This document shows positions 28,003 through 36,769 of a stretch of DNA of 64,000 nt, one piece after another. A program made the translations under genes and the position numbers. The notes beneath the pieces are model-generated. The model worked only from the letters and a program-made list of their open reading frames with translations. It did no database searches and was not told the origin of the DNA. This stretch comes from Martinezella rhizogenes (GTDB taxonomy: Bacteria > Pseudomonadota > Alphaproteobacteria > Rhizobiales > Rhizobiaceae), in assembly GCF_027460065.1 (NCBI RefSeq), contig NZ_JAPYZZ010000001.1, positions 826,501-890,500 on the forward strand, read 5' to 3'. Each line of letters opens with the position of its first letter. Position 1 is the stretch's first letter.

Positions 28003-29958
28003 ATGTCTGCCAAAATCTACCCGGTGCTCAAATCGGCGAAAGCCCGCACGCTCATCGACAATGAGCGTTACCAGAAATGGTATCAGGAGAGCGTCGAGGA
28101 TCCGGAAAAATTCTGGGACAAGCACGGCCGGCGGATCGACTGGTTCAAGCCCTATACCAAGGTCAAGAACACCTCATTCAAGGGGCGTGTGCCGATCAAG
28201 TGGTTCGAGGATGGCCTGACGAACGTCTCCTACAACTGTATCGACAGGCATCTGAAGACGCATGGCGAGCGCACGGCGATCATCTGGGAAGGCGATAATC
28301 CCTATATCGACAAGAAGATCACCTATAACCAGCTCTATGACTATGTCTGCCGCCTGGCGAATGTGCTGAAGAAGCACGGCGTCAAGAAGGGCGACCGCGT
28401 CACCATCTACATGCCGATGATCCCCGAGGCGGCTTATGCGATGCTCGCCTGCGCCCGCATCGGCGCCGTGCATTCCGTCGTCTTTGGCGGCTTCTCGCCC
28501 GAAGCGCTGGCCGGCCGTATCGTCGACTGCGAATCGACCTTTGTCATCACCTGCGATGAAGGCGTGCGCGGCGGCAAGCCGATCCCGCTTAAAGAAAACA
28601 CCGACAAGGCGATCGATATTGCCGCCAAGCAATATGTCATCGTCAACAAGGTTCTGGTCGTGCGCCGCACCGGCGGCAAGACCGGCTGGGCGCCCGGCCG
28701 CGACATCTGGTATCATCAGGAAATCGCCACGGTGAAACCGGATTGCCCGCCGGCGAAGATGCGGGCGGAAGATCCGCTGTTTATCCTCTATACGTCAGGT
28801 TCCACCGGCAAGCCGAAGGGCGTGCTGCACACGACGGGCGGTTACCTCGTCTATACGTCGATGACGCATGAATATGTGTTCGACTACAAGGATGGCGAGG
28901 TCTTCTGGTGTACGGCCGATGTCGGCTGGGTTACCGGCCATTCCTACATCGTCTACGGGCCGCTTGCGAATTGCGCGACGACGCTGATGTTCGAAGGCGT
29001 TCCCAACTTCCCGGATCAGGGCCGTTTCTGGGAAGTCATCGACAAGCACAAGGTCAATATCTTCTATACCGCACCGACGGCGCTCCGGTCGCTGATGGGG
29101 GCGGGCGACCAGTTCGTCACACGGTCGTCGCGCGACAGCCTGCGGCTGCTTGGAACGGTCGGCGAGCCCATCAATCCGGAGGCATGGGAGTGGTATTACC
29201 ATGTGGTCGGTGAGGACAAGAGCCCGATCGTCGACACCTGGTGGCAGACGGAAACAGGCGGCATTCTGATATCCCCGTTGCCGGGCGCGACCGATCTGAA
29301 ACCGGGTTCGGCGACGCGGCCATTCTTCGGCGTGCAGCCGCAGCTTGTCGATGCTGAAGGCAATGTGCTGGAAGGGCCGGCCGACGGCAATCTCTGCATC
29401 ACCGACAGCTGGCCGGGCCAGTCACGCTCGGTCTATGGCGATCACCAGCGTTTCGTCGATACATACTTCTCCACCTATAAGGGCAAGTATTTCACCGGTG
29501 ACGGCTGCCGGCGTGACGAGGACGGTTATTACTGGATCACCGGTCGTGTCGATGACGTGCTGAACGTCTCTGGTCACCGTCTCGGAACGGCCGAAGTCGA
29601 ATCTGCGCTGGTGTCGCATCATCTCGTTTCGGAAGCGGCCGTGGTCGGTTATCCGCACCCCATCAAGGGACAGGGCATTTATTGCTATGTCACGCTGATG
29701 GCGGGGCAGAATGGCGATTATGCGCTGCGCGAGGAGCTGGTAAAGCATGTGCGCAACGAGATCGGGCCGGTTGCAACGCCGGACAAGATCCAGTTCGCGC
29801 CGGGCCTGCCCAAGACCCGCTCCGGCAAGATCATGCGTCGTATTCTGCGCAAGATCGCCGAGGACGATTTTGGTGCGCTCGGGGATACATCGACGCTTGC
29901 CGATCCGGCGGTGGTGGAAGACCTCATCGCCAACCGCCAGAACCGCACGGCGTCCTGA
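28003..29958 (+). CDS. acsA: Acetyl-CoA synthetase
   Basis: A 651-residue AMP-forming acetate:CoA ligase that activates acetate for the TCA and glyoxylate cycles. The ATP-binding P-loop-like motif [18 protein letters not shown] is near residue 262, the adenylation core [12 protein letters not shown] near 410, the hinge [22 protein letters not shown] near 515, and the C-terminal [16 protein letters not shown] carries the catalytic lysine (about 609), which is the usual acetylation site. The ATG at 28003 follows a GGAGGAG ribosome-binding site; an in-frame upstream start at 27985 does not. Two hairpin terminators follow. Confidence 0.97.
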   Translation: MSAKIYPVLKSAKARTLIDNERYQKWYQESVEDPEKFWDKHGRRIDWFKPYTKVKNTSFKGRVPIKWFEDGLTNVSYNCIDRHLKTHGERTAIIWEGDNPYIDKKITYNQLYDYVCRLANVLKKHGVKKGDRVTIYMPMIPEAAYAMLACARIGAVHSVVFGGFSPEALAGRIVDCESTFVITCDEGVRGGKPIPLKENTDKAIDIAAKQYVIVNKVLVVRRTGGKTGWAPGRDIWYHQEIATVKPDCPPAKMRAEDPLFILYTSGSTGKPKGVLHTTGGYLVYTSMTHEYVFDYKDGEVFWCTADVGWVTGHSYIVYGPLANCATTLMFEGVPNFPDQGRFWEVIDKHKVNIFYTAPTALRSLMGAGDQFVTRSSRDSLRLLGTVGEPINPEAWEWYYHVVGEDKSPIVDTWWQTETGGILISPLPGATDLKPGSATRPFFGVQPQLVDAEGNVLEGPADGNLCITDSWPGQSRSVYGDHQRFVDTYFSTYKGKYFTGDGCRRDEDGYYWITGRVDDVLNVSGHRLGTAEVESALVSHHLVSEAAVVGYPHPIKGQGIYCYVTLMAGQNGDYALREELVKHVRNEIGPVATPDKIQFAPGLPKTRSGKIMRRILRKIAEDDFGALGDTSTLADPAVVEDLIANRQNRTAS

Positions 29959-29966
29959 CTTTCTGG

Positions 29967-29990
29967 AAAGGCTGCTTCGGCAGCCTTTTT
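29967..29990 (+). terminator. Rho-independent terminator of acsA
   Basis: AAAGGCTGC-TTCG-GCAGCCTTT with a stable UUCG tetraloop and a following TT-C-TTT run, 9 bases after the acsA stop. Confidence 0.9.
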
Positions 29991-30003
29991 CTTTCCGCAA
30001 ACG

Positions 30004-30040
30004 AAAACACCCGGAAGCGAACTTCCGGGTGTTTTTTATT
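30004..30040. terminator. Bidirectional terminator between acsA and dctP
   Basis: Fourteen-base arms AAAACACCCGGAAG and CTTCCGGGTGTTTT with loop CGAA, T-rich on both sides. It closes the TRAP transporter operon on the minus strand and backs up the acsA terminator on the plus strand. Confidence 0.9.
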
Positions 30041-30054
30041 CAATACAGACAGGC

Positions 30055-31062
30055 TTACTGGCCGCGGATCTTCTTCAGGTCGGCCAGAACGGCGTCAACG
30101 ACATCAGCGCCGATTTCAGCCTTGTGCTTTTCGTAAACGACCATCGATTTTTCGCGGATACGGGTCTGCTCTTCCGGAGACAGCGTGTTCACTTCGAGGC
30201 CGGCAGCCTTGATCTTTTCCAGCGACTTCTGGTTCAGTTCGCGGATGACCTTGCGCTCTTCGTCGCGGCCGACGACTGCGCATTCACGCAGGGCCGTCTG
30301 TTCTTCGGGCGTGTAGCTGTCGAAGATCGGCTTGGAGAAGAGGAAGAGGAACGGCGTGTAGGCGTGGTTCGTCTCGGTGATGTACTTCTGCACCTCGTAG
30401 AACTTGGAGGTGTCGATCGTCACATAGGGGTTTTCCTGCGCGTCGATCGCGTTGGTTTCAAGCGCCGAGAAGACTTCGCCGAAAGCCATCGGCGTCGCGT
30501 TGGCGCCGAGGTTCTGGAAGGTGTCGAGGAAGATGTTGTTCTGCATCACGCGGACCTTGAGGCCCGAGAAATCTTCCCACTTGTTCACGGCATGCTTGGA
30601 GTTCGACAGGTTGCGGAAGCCGTTTTCCCAGTAGGCCAGGTTTACGAGGCCCTGTTCTTCCAGCTTCTTGTTCATCATGTCGCCGAAAGCGCCGTCCATG
30701 ACCGCGTCAGCTTCCTTGTCGTTCGCAAAGAGGAACGGCAGGTCAAAGACGCCGAGTGACGGGATGAGGCCGACGAGCGGCGACGAGGAGGTCACGACGG
30801 CTTCCTGAACGCCGGAGCGCAGGGCCTGCGTTGCCTGAAGGTCACCGCCGAGAGCGCCGCCCCAGAATGCCGTCAGCTTAAGCTTGCCGCCCGACTTGTC
30901 GTCGAGGCAGGCCTGCATGGCCTTGATGCCGTTGCCGACCGGGTGATCCTGGTTGATGCCGTTCGAAACGCGGATATTGCGGCTGTTGAATTCGGCCATT
31001 GCGGGTGCAGCGGCGCCAACGGCGAAAGCGATGGCCGTGGTGGTCAGAAGAAGCTTTCTCAT
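30055..31062 (-). CDS. dctP: TRAP transporter solute-binding protein (DctP family)
   Basis: A 335-residue periplasmic receptor of a tripartite ATP-independent transporter. Residues 1-23 form a Sec signal (RKLLLTTTAIAFAVGAAAPAMA). The DctP signature is clear: GNGIKAMQACLDDKSGGKLKL, the ligand-coordinating arginine in WEDFSGLKVRVMQNN, then ATPMAFGEVFSALETNAIDAQENP. The arginine binds a carboxylate, so the substrate is an organic acid. The ATG at 31062 has GGGAGGATATT. It is the last gene of the FAH-dctQ-dctM-dctP run, which points to a sugar acid rather than a C4-dicarboxylate. Confidence 0.93.
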   Translation of the reverse strand: MRKLLLTTTAIAFAVGAAAPAMAEFNSRNIRVSNGINQDHPVGNGIKAMQACLDDKSGGKLKLTAFWGGALGGDLQATQALRSGVQEAVVTSSSPLVGLIPSLGVFDLPFLFANDKEADAVMDGAFGDMMNKKLEEQGLVNLAYWENGFRNLSNSKHAVNKWEDFSGLKVRVMQNNIFLDTFQNLGANATPMAFGEVFSALETNAIDAQENPYVTIDTSKFYEVQKYITETNHAYTPFLFLFSKPIFDSYTPEEQTALRECAVVGRDEERKVIRELNQKSLEKIKAAGLEVNTLSPEEQTRIREKSMVVYEKHKAEIGADVVDAVLADLKKIRGQ

Positions 31063-31103
31063 AATATCCTCCCTTGGATTGTGTTTGAGAAACAGGTTGC
31101 GGA

Positions 31104-32381
31104 TTAACGGAGATACTGCAGCGGTACGAGGACGATGTCCGGGAAAATCACCAGCAGTGCCAGAACGATGGTTTCGGCAACGAGGAACGGCCAGACACCG
31201 ATCGTGACCTTGCCGAGCGGAATGCGTCCGACACCGCTGACGACGTTCAGCACGACGCCAACCGGAGGCGTAATCAGGCCGATGGCGTTGTTGATGATGA
31301 AGAGAACGCCGAAATAGACCGGGTCGATGCCCGCCTGCTTGATGATCGGCATCAGGACAGGCGTCAGGATCAGGATGGTCGGCGTCAGGTCGAGCGCGGT
31401 GCCGACGATGAAGACCAGCACCATGATGACGGCCATCAAGAGCATCGGACGGTCGATCAGCGGCTCGATATAACCGGCGACTTCGTTCGGAATGTTTGCA
31501 GCCGTTATGAGCCATGCGGAGACGAGCGCGGCGCAGACCAGGAACATGATGATCGAGGTGCTCTTGGCAGCGCGCAGAAGGACGTGGAACAGGTCCGCCG
31601 GCTTCAGTTCGCGGTAGATCACCATGCCGACGAAAAGCGCGTAGGCGGCGGCGACGACGGCAGCTTCCGTCGGCGTCATGATGCCGGCCTTGATGCCGCC
31701 CAGGATGATGACCGGCATGCCGAGCGCCCAGCCGGCGCGGGCAGTCGCCGTCAGGCGTTCCCTGGCCGTGGTTCTCGGCAGCGGCTTGACGTTGTCCTTG
31801 CGCACCACGATCAGCCAGGCGACGATCAGCGAAATGCCCATCAGGATGCCGGGTACGATGCCGGCAAGGAAAAGCTGCGTGATCGAGACGTTGGCCGCGA
31901 CACCGAAGACGATGAAAGCCATGGACGGCGGAATAACGGGGGCGATGATGCCGCCTGCGGCGATGAGGCCGCCGGAGCGGGGAATATTGTAACCGGCCTT
32001 CGCCATCATCGGGATGAGGATTGCGGCAAGGGCCGCGGTGTCGGCTGCAGCCGAACCGGAGATGCTGGCCATGATGATGGCCGCGACGATGGCCACGATG
32101 CCGAGGCCGCCGCGGATGTGGCCGACGAGAGCGATCGCAAAGTCGATGATGCGGCGGGACAGGCCACCGGAATTCATCAGTTCGCCGGCCAGAATGAAGA
32201 AGGGAATGGCGAGCAGCGTGAAGGTGTCCGCGCCCGAAATCATGTTCTGGGCAATGATGGCGGTGTTGAACATGCCCATGTACCACATGAGCACTACGCC
32301 GCAGAACATCAGCGAGAAAGCGACGGGAACGCCAATCGCCATGGCTCCCAAGAGAGAGCCGACAAAAACGAGAAGTGTCAT
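31104..32381 (-). CDS. dctM: TRAP transporter large permease (DctM family)
   Basis: A 425-residue integral membrane protein, the sodium-driven translocation subunit of the TRAP system. It opens with VFVGSLLGAMAIGVPVAFSL and shows the family's ISGSAAADTAALAAILIPMM segment and GGIIAPVIPPSMAFIVFGV, plus PTEAAVVAAAYALFVG and a repeat-like second half with NAIGLITPPVGVVLNV. It follows dctQ after 4 bp and precedes dctP by 41 bp, so all three are translated from one message. Confidence 0.95.
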   Translation of the reverse strand: MTLLVFVGSLLGAMAIGVPVAFSLMFCGVVLMWYMGMFNTAIIAQNMISGADTFTLLAIPFFILAGELMNSGGLSRRIIDFAIALVGHIRGGLGIVAIVAAIIMASISGSAAADTAALAAILIPMMAKAGYNIPRSGGLIAAGGIIAPVIPPSMAFIVFGVAANVSITQLFLAGIVPGILMGISLIVAWLIVVRKDNVKPLPRTTARERLTATARAGWALGMPVIILGGIKAGIMTPTEAAVVAAAYALFVGMVIYRELKPADLFHVLLRAAKSTSIIMFLVCAALVSAWLITAANIPNEVAGYIEPLIDRPMLLMAVIMVLVFIVGTALDLTPTILILTPVLMPIIKQAGIDPVYFGVLFIINNAIGLITPPVGVVLNVVSGVGRIPLGKVTIGVWPFLVAETIVLALLVIFPDIVLVPLQYLR

Positions 32382-32385
32382 GGTA

Positions 32386-32916
32386 TCAGCGCTCCGAAAG
32401 CTGTTCGATCGTCAGGTTCTCGCCCGCGAACTGGGCGATTTCATCTTCCGTGACGCGGCCCGTCAAAAGACGGTACAGGCGTTCCAGCGCGATGACGAAC
32501 ATCAGTCCGCCGGTGAACATGCCGATGCCGTAGACCCAGATCATCGACAGCTTGGTGACGGGCGCATGCATGCTGGCATTGATGCCGGACTGCTTCCAGG
32601 TTCCCCAGAAGAAGATGGCGGAACAGGCCAGGATGATGATGTTCGACGCGATCATGCAAAAGACGCGGGCGCGCCGCGATAGGAACATCACGAGCGTTTC
32701 AATGCCCATGTGGCTGTTTTCGCGAAAGGTCAGCACGGCGCCGAGGAAGGTCAGCCATACGAAGAAATAACGCGACAGTTCTTCCGAGACGTTGATGCCG
32801 GAATTCATCGTATAACGCATGACGACGTTGACGAAGACCATGATCGACATGCCGGCGAGCAGCGCGACGAGGATGATTTCGAGAATCCGGTAAAAGAGAT
32901 TGATGGTCTTTTGCAT
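32386..32916 (-). CDS. dctQ: TRAP transporter small permease (DctQ family)
   Basis: A 176-residue four-helix membrane protein: ILEIILVALLAGMSIMVFVNVVM as helix 1, SRYFFVWLTFLGAVLTFREN as the second segment with the family's WLTFLGA, then two further helices. DctQ is the small membrane subunit that pairs with DctM. It begins 21 bp after the FAH-family gene stop and is directly followed by dctM. Confidence 0.92.
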   Translation of the reverse strand: MQKTINLFYRILEIILVALLAGMSIMVFVNVVMRYTMNSGINVSEELSRYFFVWLTFLGAVLTFRENSHMGIETLVMFLSRRARVFCMIASNIIILACSAIFFWGTWKQSGINASMHAPVTKLSMIWVYGIGMFTGGLMFVIALERLYRLLTGRVTEDEIAQFAGENLTIEQLSER

Positions 32917-32937
32917 TTTCCCCTCCCGAAGAAATGT

Positions 32938-34098
32938 TTAGAGCAATCCTCGTTTCGCGAGGTTGCGCATCAGGGCCACGGTGCCGAATGTCCATTCAGG
33001 GCATTCATCCGTCGTCGTGACCCAGTTGATCAACTTGCCGAGCTTGGGCGTGGAGATTTCGACGCGGTCGCCCTTGGCGTGGGTGAAGCCGAGACCCGGG
33101 CCATGGCGGTCCTTGACCGGCGCGAACATCGTCCCAAGGAAAAAGACGGCGCCATCTGGATATTGATGGTTACGGTTCAAGAGCTGGGACGCGAGGTTTT
33201 CCGGCGTGCGGCTGATTGCCTGCATCGCACTGACGCCCGTCATGGTGAAACCGTCCTCGCCTTCGACCAGAAGCGAGATCTGCGACTGCTTCACGTCTTC
33301 AATTGTGAAGTTGCCGTCGAACAGGCGGATGAAAGGCCCAATCGCGCAGGAAGCGTTGTTGTCCTTCGCCTTGCTGAGGAGCAGGGCGGAGCGGCCTTCG
33401 AAATCGCGCAGGTTGACGTCGTTGCCGAGGGTTGCGCCGACAATGCGGCCGTCGGAGGCGATGGCGAGCACCACTTCCGGCTCAGGGTTGTTCCATTGCG
33501 ATTTCGGGTGAACACCGATCAGCGCGCCGCAGCCGACCGAGGCCATGGCCTGCGCCTTGGAGAATATTTCCGCATCCGGGCCGATGCCCACTTCCAGATA
33601 TTGCGACCAGAGGCCCATTTCCTGGAGCAGTTTCTTGACTTCCGCGGCCTTTTCGGAGCCGGCCTCAAGTCCCCGCAGATTGTCGCCGAGAACCGGCGCC
33701 AGCCGTCCGCGGATTTCCTGCGCGCGAAGCGGATCACCCTTGGCCTGCTCTTCGATCACGCGTTCCAGCATGCTGTCGGCGAAGGTGACGCCGGCGGCCT
33801 TGACGGCCTGAATGTCGTTGGGCGCAAGAAGTTCGCCAGCGGAGCCGTCCAGAAAGGCTTCGAACGCGCCGAGCGCCACGAACGTCCGGGTGTCGGCAAG
33901 CCGCTCCACCAGATCGGTCTTTTCCAGAAGTTCCGACATGGTAGGGGAGATAGAGGTTAGGTCATAAAGTACGCCACCCTTGAGTAGCACGGGGCAGGGA
34001 CCGCCTTCACTTTTCGACCAGACGCGGCCGACGAGCAGCGCGTTTTCGAAGTCTTCAGGCAAAATTGCGGTAGCGTCGATGGACCTCTTGCCGGTCAT
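32938..34098 (-). CDS. Fumarylacetoacetate hydrolase (FAH) family protein, possible keto-deoxy sugar-acid dehydratase
   Basis: A 386-residue FAH-superfamily protein. The C-terminal catalytic part has the metal-site pattern: VGIGPDAEIFSKAQ, then NNPEPEVVLAIASDGRIVGA (Glu-x-Glu pair) and TLGNDVNLRDFEGRSALLLS (Asp), with GPFIRLFD later. Length and the long N-terminal domain resemble Caulobacter XylX-type 2-keto-3-deoxy-pentonate dehydratases rather than the 220-residue hydrolases; this is from memory, not alignment. Working with the IlvD/Edd dehydratase of this island it could turn a 2-keto-3-deoxy sugar acid into a semialdehyde. The ATG at 34098 has GGAGGAC; it leads the dctQMP run and has a GntR-type operator upstream. 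Confidence 0.85.
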   Translation of the reverse strand: MTGKRSIDATAILPEDFENALLVGRVWSKSEGGPCPVLLKGGVLYDLTSISPTMSELLEKTDLVERLADTRTFVALGAFEAFLDGSAGELLAPNDIQAVKAAGVTFADSMLERVIEEQAKGDPLRAQEIRGRLAPVLGDNLRGLEAGSEKAAEVKKLLQEMGLWSQYLEVGIGPDAEIFSKAQAMASVGCGALIGVHPKSQWNNPEPEVVLAIASDGRIVGATLGNDVNLRDFEGRSALLLSKAKDNNASCAIGPFIRLFDGNFTIEDVKQSQISLLVEGEDGFTMTGVSAMQAISRTPENLASQLLNRNHQYPDGAVFFLGTMFAPVKDRHGPGLGFTHAKGDRVEISTPKLGKLINWVTTTDECPEWTFGTVALMRNLAKRGLL

Positions 34099-34150
34099 GT
34101 AGTCCTCCCCTTCAACACCCGACAGGCCGCCTCCTGCGGTCTTATTGTCT

Positions 34151-34165
34151 GGATGTCTGACAACC
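34151..34165. promoter_or_regulatory. FadR/GntR-type operator before the FAH-dctQMP operon
   Basis: GGATGTC-T-GACAACC is a 15-bp near-perfect palindrome (one mismatched pair) of the TTGTCnGACAA type used by FadR-subfamily GntR regulators. It lies about 55 bp upstream of the FAH gene start and 137 bp past the gntR stop. The same core recurs at 36672. Confidence 0.7.
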
Positions 34166-34301
34166 AAATCTCACTCTTCTTAGTATGACTTTTGCGGCGA
34201 GTCTAGCGGTGCATCCGACAAAAATTCGCCATATTCGCCATCGCCATCCAACAAATGCGGTGAAGCTGTCTTATAGCTTCAATACCAACGGCGTCCAAAG
34301 A

Positions 34302-35018
34302 TCAGAAGATGTCGAGATCGATGTTCAGTCGTCGGGCAGCGCCTAAAATGTGCTGGCGCATGGCATCTCGCGCCAGCGCAACATTTCGCGATGCAATTGC
34401 TTCCCGCAGCACGACATGCTCGTTTATGGTGATTTCCAGGATTTCGCCGTAAACGGCCCGCGAAAAAGCGGTATTGATTGCCGAGCTGATGCGTTGGGCA
34501 ATGAAGCCAAGAAAAATCAGGAAATATTCATTACCGGTGGCTTGCGCCATGGTGCGATGGAAATCGAGATCAGCTTCGACCCCGTCCTTGGACCATTCGA
34601 TAGCATTGCGCATGCCGTAAATGGCCTTGTCGAACTTTTCCAGATGTTCGGGTTTGTGATGCAATGCCGCAAGGCCTGCGGCATCGATCTCCAGCGACAT
34701 CCGAAGTTGCATCAGGTCTCGGAAGTTTTCGGGATCGTTCAGGGTGGATTGCTCGATCCGGATCGACAATCGTTGCCGCGGATCTGTTACAAAAGCGCCT
34801 ACCCCTTGCCGGGTTTCAACGAAACCTTCGTTGCGCAATTGCGCGATCGCCTCGCGAATGACCGAACGGCTGACGCCGAAGGTTTTTGCAAGCACATGTT
34901 CCGTCGGCAGCCTGTCACCCGGCCCGAGCTGCGAATCATTGATCTCGCGAGCGATCTCCGTGGCGATACGGCCGGGCAGATGATCGTTGCGATGTATCTG
35001 ATTGAACTCCAGCGTCAT
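34302..35018 (-). CDS. GntR-family regulator, FadR subfamily
   Basis: A 238-residue regulator. Residues 10-80 are the GntR winged helix: IATEIAREINDSQLGPGDRLP, EHVLAKTFGVSRSVIREAIAQL, NEGFVETRQGVGAFV. The rest is the all-helical FCD effector domain with DLMQLRMSLEIDAAGLAA, LDFHRTMAQATGNEYFL (Asp/His metal-site residues) and a final INEHVVLREAIASRN, binding an organic-acid ligand. It sits between the two arms of the sugar-acid island, and palindromes typical of its subfamily stand before both, so it is the probable local repressor. An ATG at 35018 follows a GGGAGC-like ribosome-binding site. Confidence 0.93.
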   Translation of the reverse strand: MTLEFNQIHRNDHLPGRIATEIAREINDSQLGPGDRLPTEHVLAKTFGVSRSVIREAIAQLRNEGFVETRQGVGAFVTDPRQRLSIRIEQSTLNDPENFRDLMQLRMSLEIDAAGLAALHHKPEHLEKFDKAIYGMRNAIEWSKDGVEADLDFHRTMAQATGNEYFLIFLGFIAQRISSAINTAFSRAVYGEILEITINEHVVLREAIASRNVALARDAMRQHILGAARRLNIDLDIF

Positions 35019-35133
35019 GATTGCTCCCGTTCCACAGAAACGATTGGTTCGTTTTCCCCATGGCAGCGACTTCCTCCTTCGCCGTCAGCGGGGTTTTCAG
35101 AGGCGGCGTGTTCGGCCGCCCTCTGCTTCTCGA

Positions 35134-36612
35134 TTAGCTATCCGGTTGCAGGGTTATCTGGCAACCGGGATTCATCCGCAAATCGGGATCGAAGGCATTT
35201 TTCAAACCCGTGATCATCCGACGCTGCACATCCGATAGCCGGCTTTCGAAATCGGAGCGTTTCAGTCGGCCAATGCCGTGTTCGGCACTGATGCTGCCGA
35301 CGTAACGGTCGAGGACTTCGTTCACGAGTGTCTTGGACTTGTAGATAAAGGCCTCTCGCTCTTCCGGCGTTGCGCCGTTGGGCGGCAGCACGTTGAGGTG
35401 GACGTTGCCGTCTCCCACATGGCCGTAGGAAACCGCAAGGCATTCCGGCAGTTTTTCCGCCAGTTCCGCTTCCGCCTCGGCTACGAAAGCCGCGAGTTTG
35501 GAGAGTGGCACCGAGATATCGGTGCGCATATGACTGCCGCGCAGAGCCTGACCTTCGTTCATGCCCTCGCGGAACAGCCAGAGCGACTGCGCCTGTGCGC
35601 GGGAGGAGGCGATGACGCCGTCCAGCACCAGGCCATCTTCCATCACGCCCTCGAGGAAACGCCCCATCAGATCGGCTGTATCCACCAGGCCCGATCCGGA
35701 AATCTCCATCAGCACATAGGCCGGGTAGTCGCCGGCGATCGGCATCTTCAGATCGGGGATAGCCTCGATCGCGAGCGTGAAGGCGACGGGCGGCATGAAT
35801 TCGAATGCGGACATCAGATCACAGCATTCGCGGCGAGCGCGGCGGTAAAGCTTGATGGCGTCGTCAAGTGAATTGAGGCCGAGCAGCGCCGTCTCGACAT
35901 GTTCGGGGTTGGGGTAAAGTTTGACGGCAACGGCGGTGATGATGCCGAGTGTTCCTTCCGCGCCGATGAAAAGCTGCTTCAGGTCGATGCCGCGATTGTC
36001 CTTGCGCAGGGTCGACAGGCCGTTCCAGATGGTGCCATCCGGCAATACCACTTCAAGACCCAAAACCAGTTCGCGGGTCATGCCATAACGCAGGACATTG
36101 ATGCCGCCGGCATTGGTGGAGACGTTGCCGCCGATGCGGCAGCTGCCCTGCGCGCCGAGCGACAGCGGGAAGAACATGCTCTTGTCCTGCACCGCATCCT
36201 TGAATTCCGAGAGGATGCAGCCGGCTTCGACCACGGCCGAAAAATCGTCGCTGTCTATGGTGCGAATGGCGTTCATGCGCTCTAGGCTCATCACCACCTG
36301 ATGTTTGGGTGCATCGGGAATGCCGCCGAGCACCAGTCCGGTATTGCCGCCCTGGGGGATGATGGCGAGGCCGAGTTCGGCGCAGGCGAGCACGGTATCG
36401 GACACTTCCTTGGTCGAGCGAGGGCGGATGACGGCCACGGCCGAACTGGTGACGTCGCCGTGCCAGTCACGGCAATAACGCAGCATGTCTTCCTGAGACG
36501 TCAGCAGCAGGGCCTCCCCCAGCCTGTTCTTCAGCGAGAAACGCAATTCCTCGATATTGTGTTCGCTCAATTCCACCCTCTCCGTCCAATCCGCCCTAAA
36601 ATATCCGGGCAA
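35134..36612 (-). CDS. FAD-linked 2-hydroxyacid dehydrogenase (GlcD / D2HGDH family)
   Basis: A vanillyl-alcohol-oxidase-fold flavoenzyme of up to 492 residues. The FAD-binding PP-loop reads IIPQGGNTGLVLGG near 95, followed by AGCILSEFKDAV, LGAQGSCRIGGNVSTNAGGINVLRYG (the conserved GG-NxxTNAGG motif) and FIGAEGTLGIIT. The C-terminal cap has SYGHVGDGNVHLNV, HxDGNxH-like metal residues, and SAEHGIGRLK. It oxidises a D-2-hydroxyacid to the 2-keto acid, passing electrons to the respiratory chain or a flavoprotein. The frame opens with TTG at 36612; GTG at 36576 or TTG at 36570, both near GAGAGGG, are alternatives. Located upstream of gntR on the same strand, divergent from the DenD-like gene. Confidence 0.88.
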   Translation of the reverse strand: MPGYFRADWTERVELSEHNIEELRFSLKNRLGEALLLTSQEDMLRYCRDWHGDVTSSAVAVIRPRSTKEVSDTVLACAELGLAIIPQGGNTGLVLGGIPDAPKHQVVMSLERMNAIRTIDSDDFSAVVEAGCILSEFKDAVQDKSMFFPLSLGAQGSCRIGGNVSTNAGGINVLRYGMTRELVLGLEVVLPDGTIWNGLSTLRKDNRGIDLKQLFIGAEGTLGIITAVAVKLYPNPEHVETALLGLNSLDDAIKLYRRARRECCDLMSAFEFMPPVAFTLAIEAIPDLKMPIAGDYPAYVLMEISGSGLVDTADLMGRFLEGVMEDGLVLDGVIASSRAQAQSLWLFREGMNEGQALRGSHMRTDISVPLSKLAAFVAEAEAELAEKLPECLAVSYGHVGDGNVHLNVLPPNGATPEEREAFIYKSKTLVNEVLDRYVGSISAEHGIGRLKRSDFESRLSDVQRRMITGLKNAFDPDLRMNPGCQITLQPDS

Positions 36613-36665
36613 GAGTCTTTCGCCCTTGCTTTTACCGGTTTGTGAAAAATACTATTTTCAATCGG

Positions 36666-36695
36666 ATCATATAAGGTTATCAGACAACCTTACAA
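36666..36695 (-). promoter_or_regulatory. Predicted promoter of the GlcD-type gene, overlapped by the operator
   Basis: On the minus strand TTGTAA, an 18-base spacer and TATGAT make a good sigma-70-type promoter. The spacer is filled by the 21-bp palindrome listed separately, so a bound regulator would block RNA polymerase. Confidence 0.6.
36672..36692. promoter_or_regulatory. FadR/GntR-type operator between the divergent GlcD-type and DenD-like genes
   Basis: TAAGGTTATC-A-GACAACCTTA is a 21-bp palindrome with one mismatched pair. Its core GGTTrTCnGACAACC is shared with the site at 34151. Placed to control both divergent genes. Confidence 0.75.
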
Positions 36696-36769
36696 GTTAA
36701 TTTATCGGTCGCCAGGCCGATGGTGATTTTCGGTCCCGGGAGAATGGCCGGGACATAGAGGAGGAAGAC

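Noticed and set aside
30055-32286. A 743-residue continuous frame covering dctP and part of dctM
   Set aside because: Only the part up to 31062 is dctP, with a signal peptide and ribosome-binding site; the N-terminal extension is an out-of-frame reading of dctM, not a fusion protein.
35038-35054. Inverted repeat AAACGA-TTGGT-TCGTTT before gntR
   Set aside because: It does not match the other two operators and no second copy was found, so assigning a regulator would be guesswork.
35099-35126. GC-rich hairpin between the GlcD-type gene and gntR
   Set aside because: The stem has a bulge and no T-run, so it cannot be called a terminator; the two genes may be co-transcribed.
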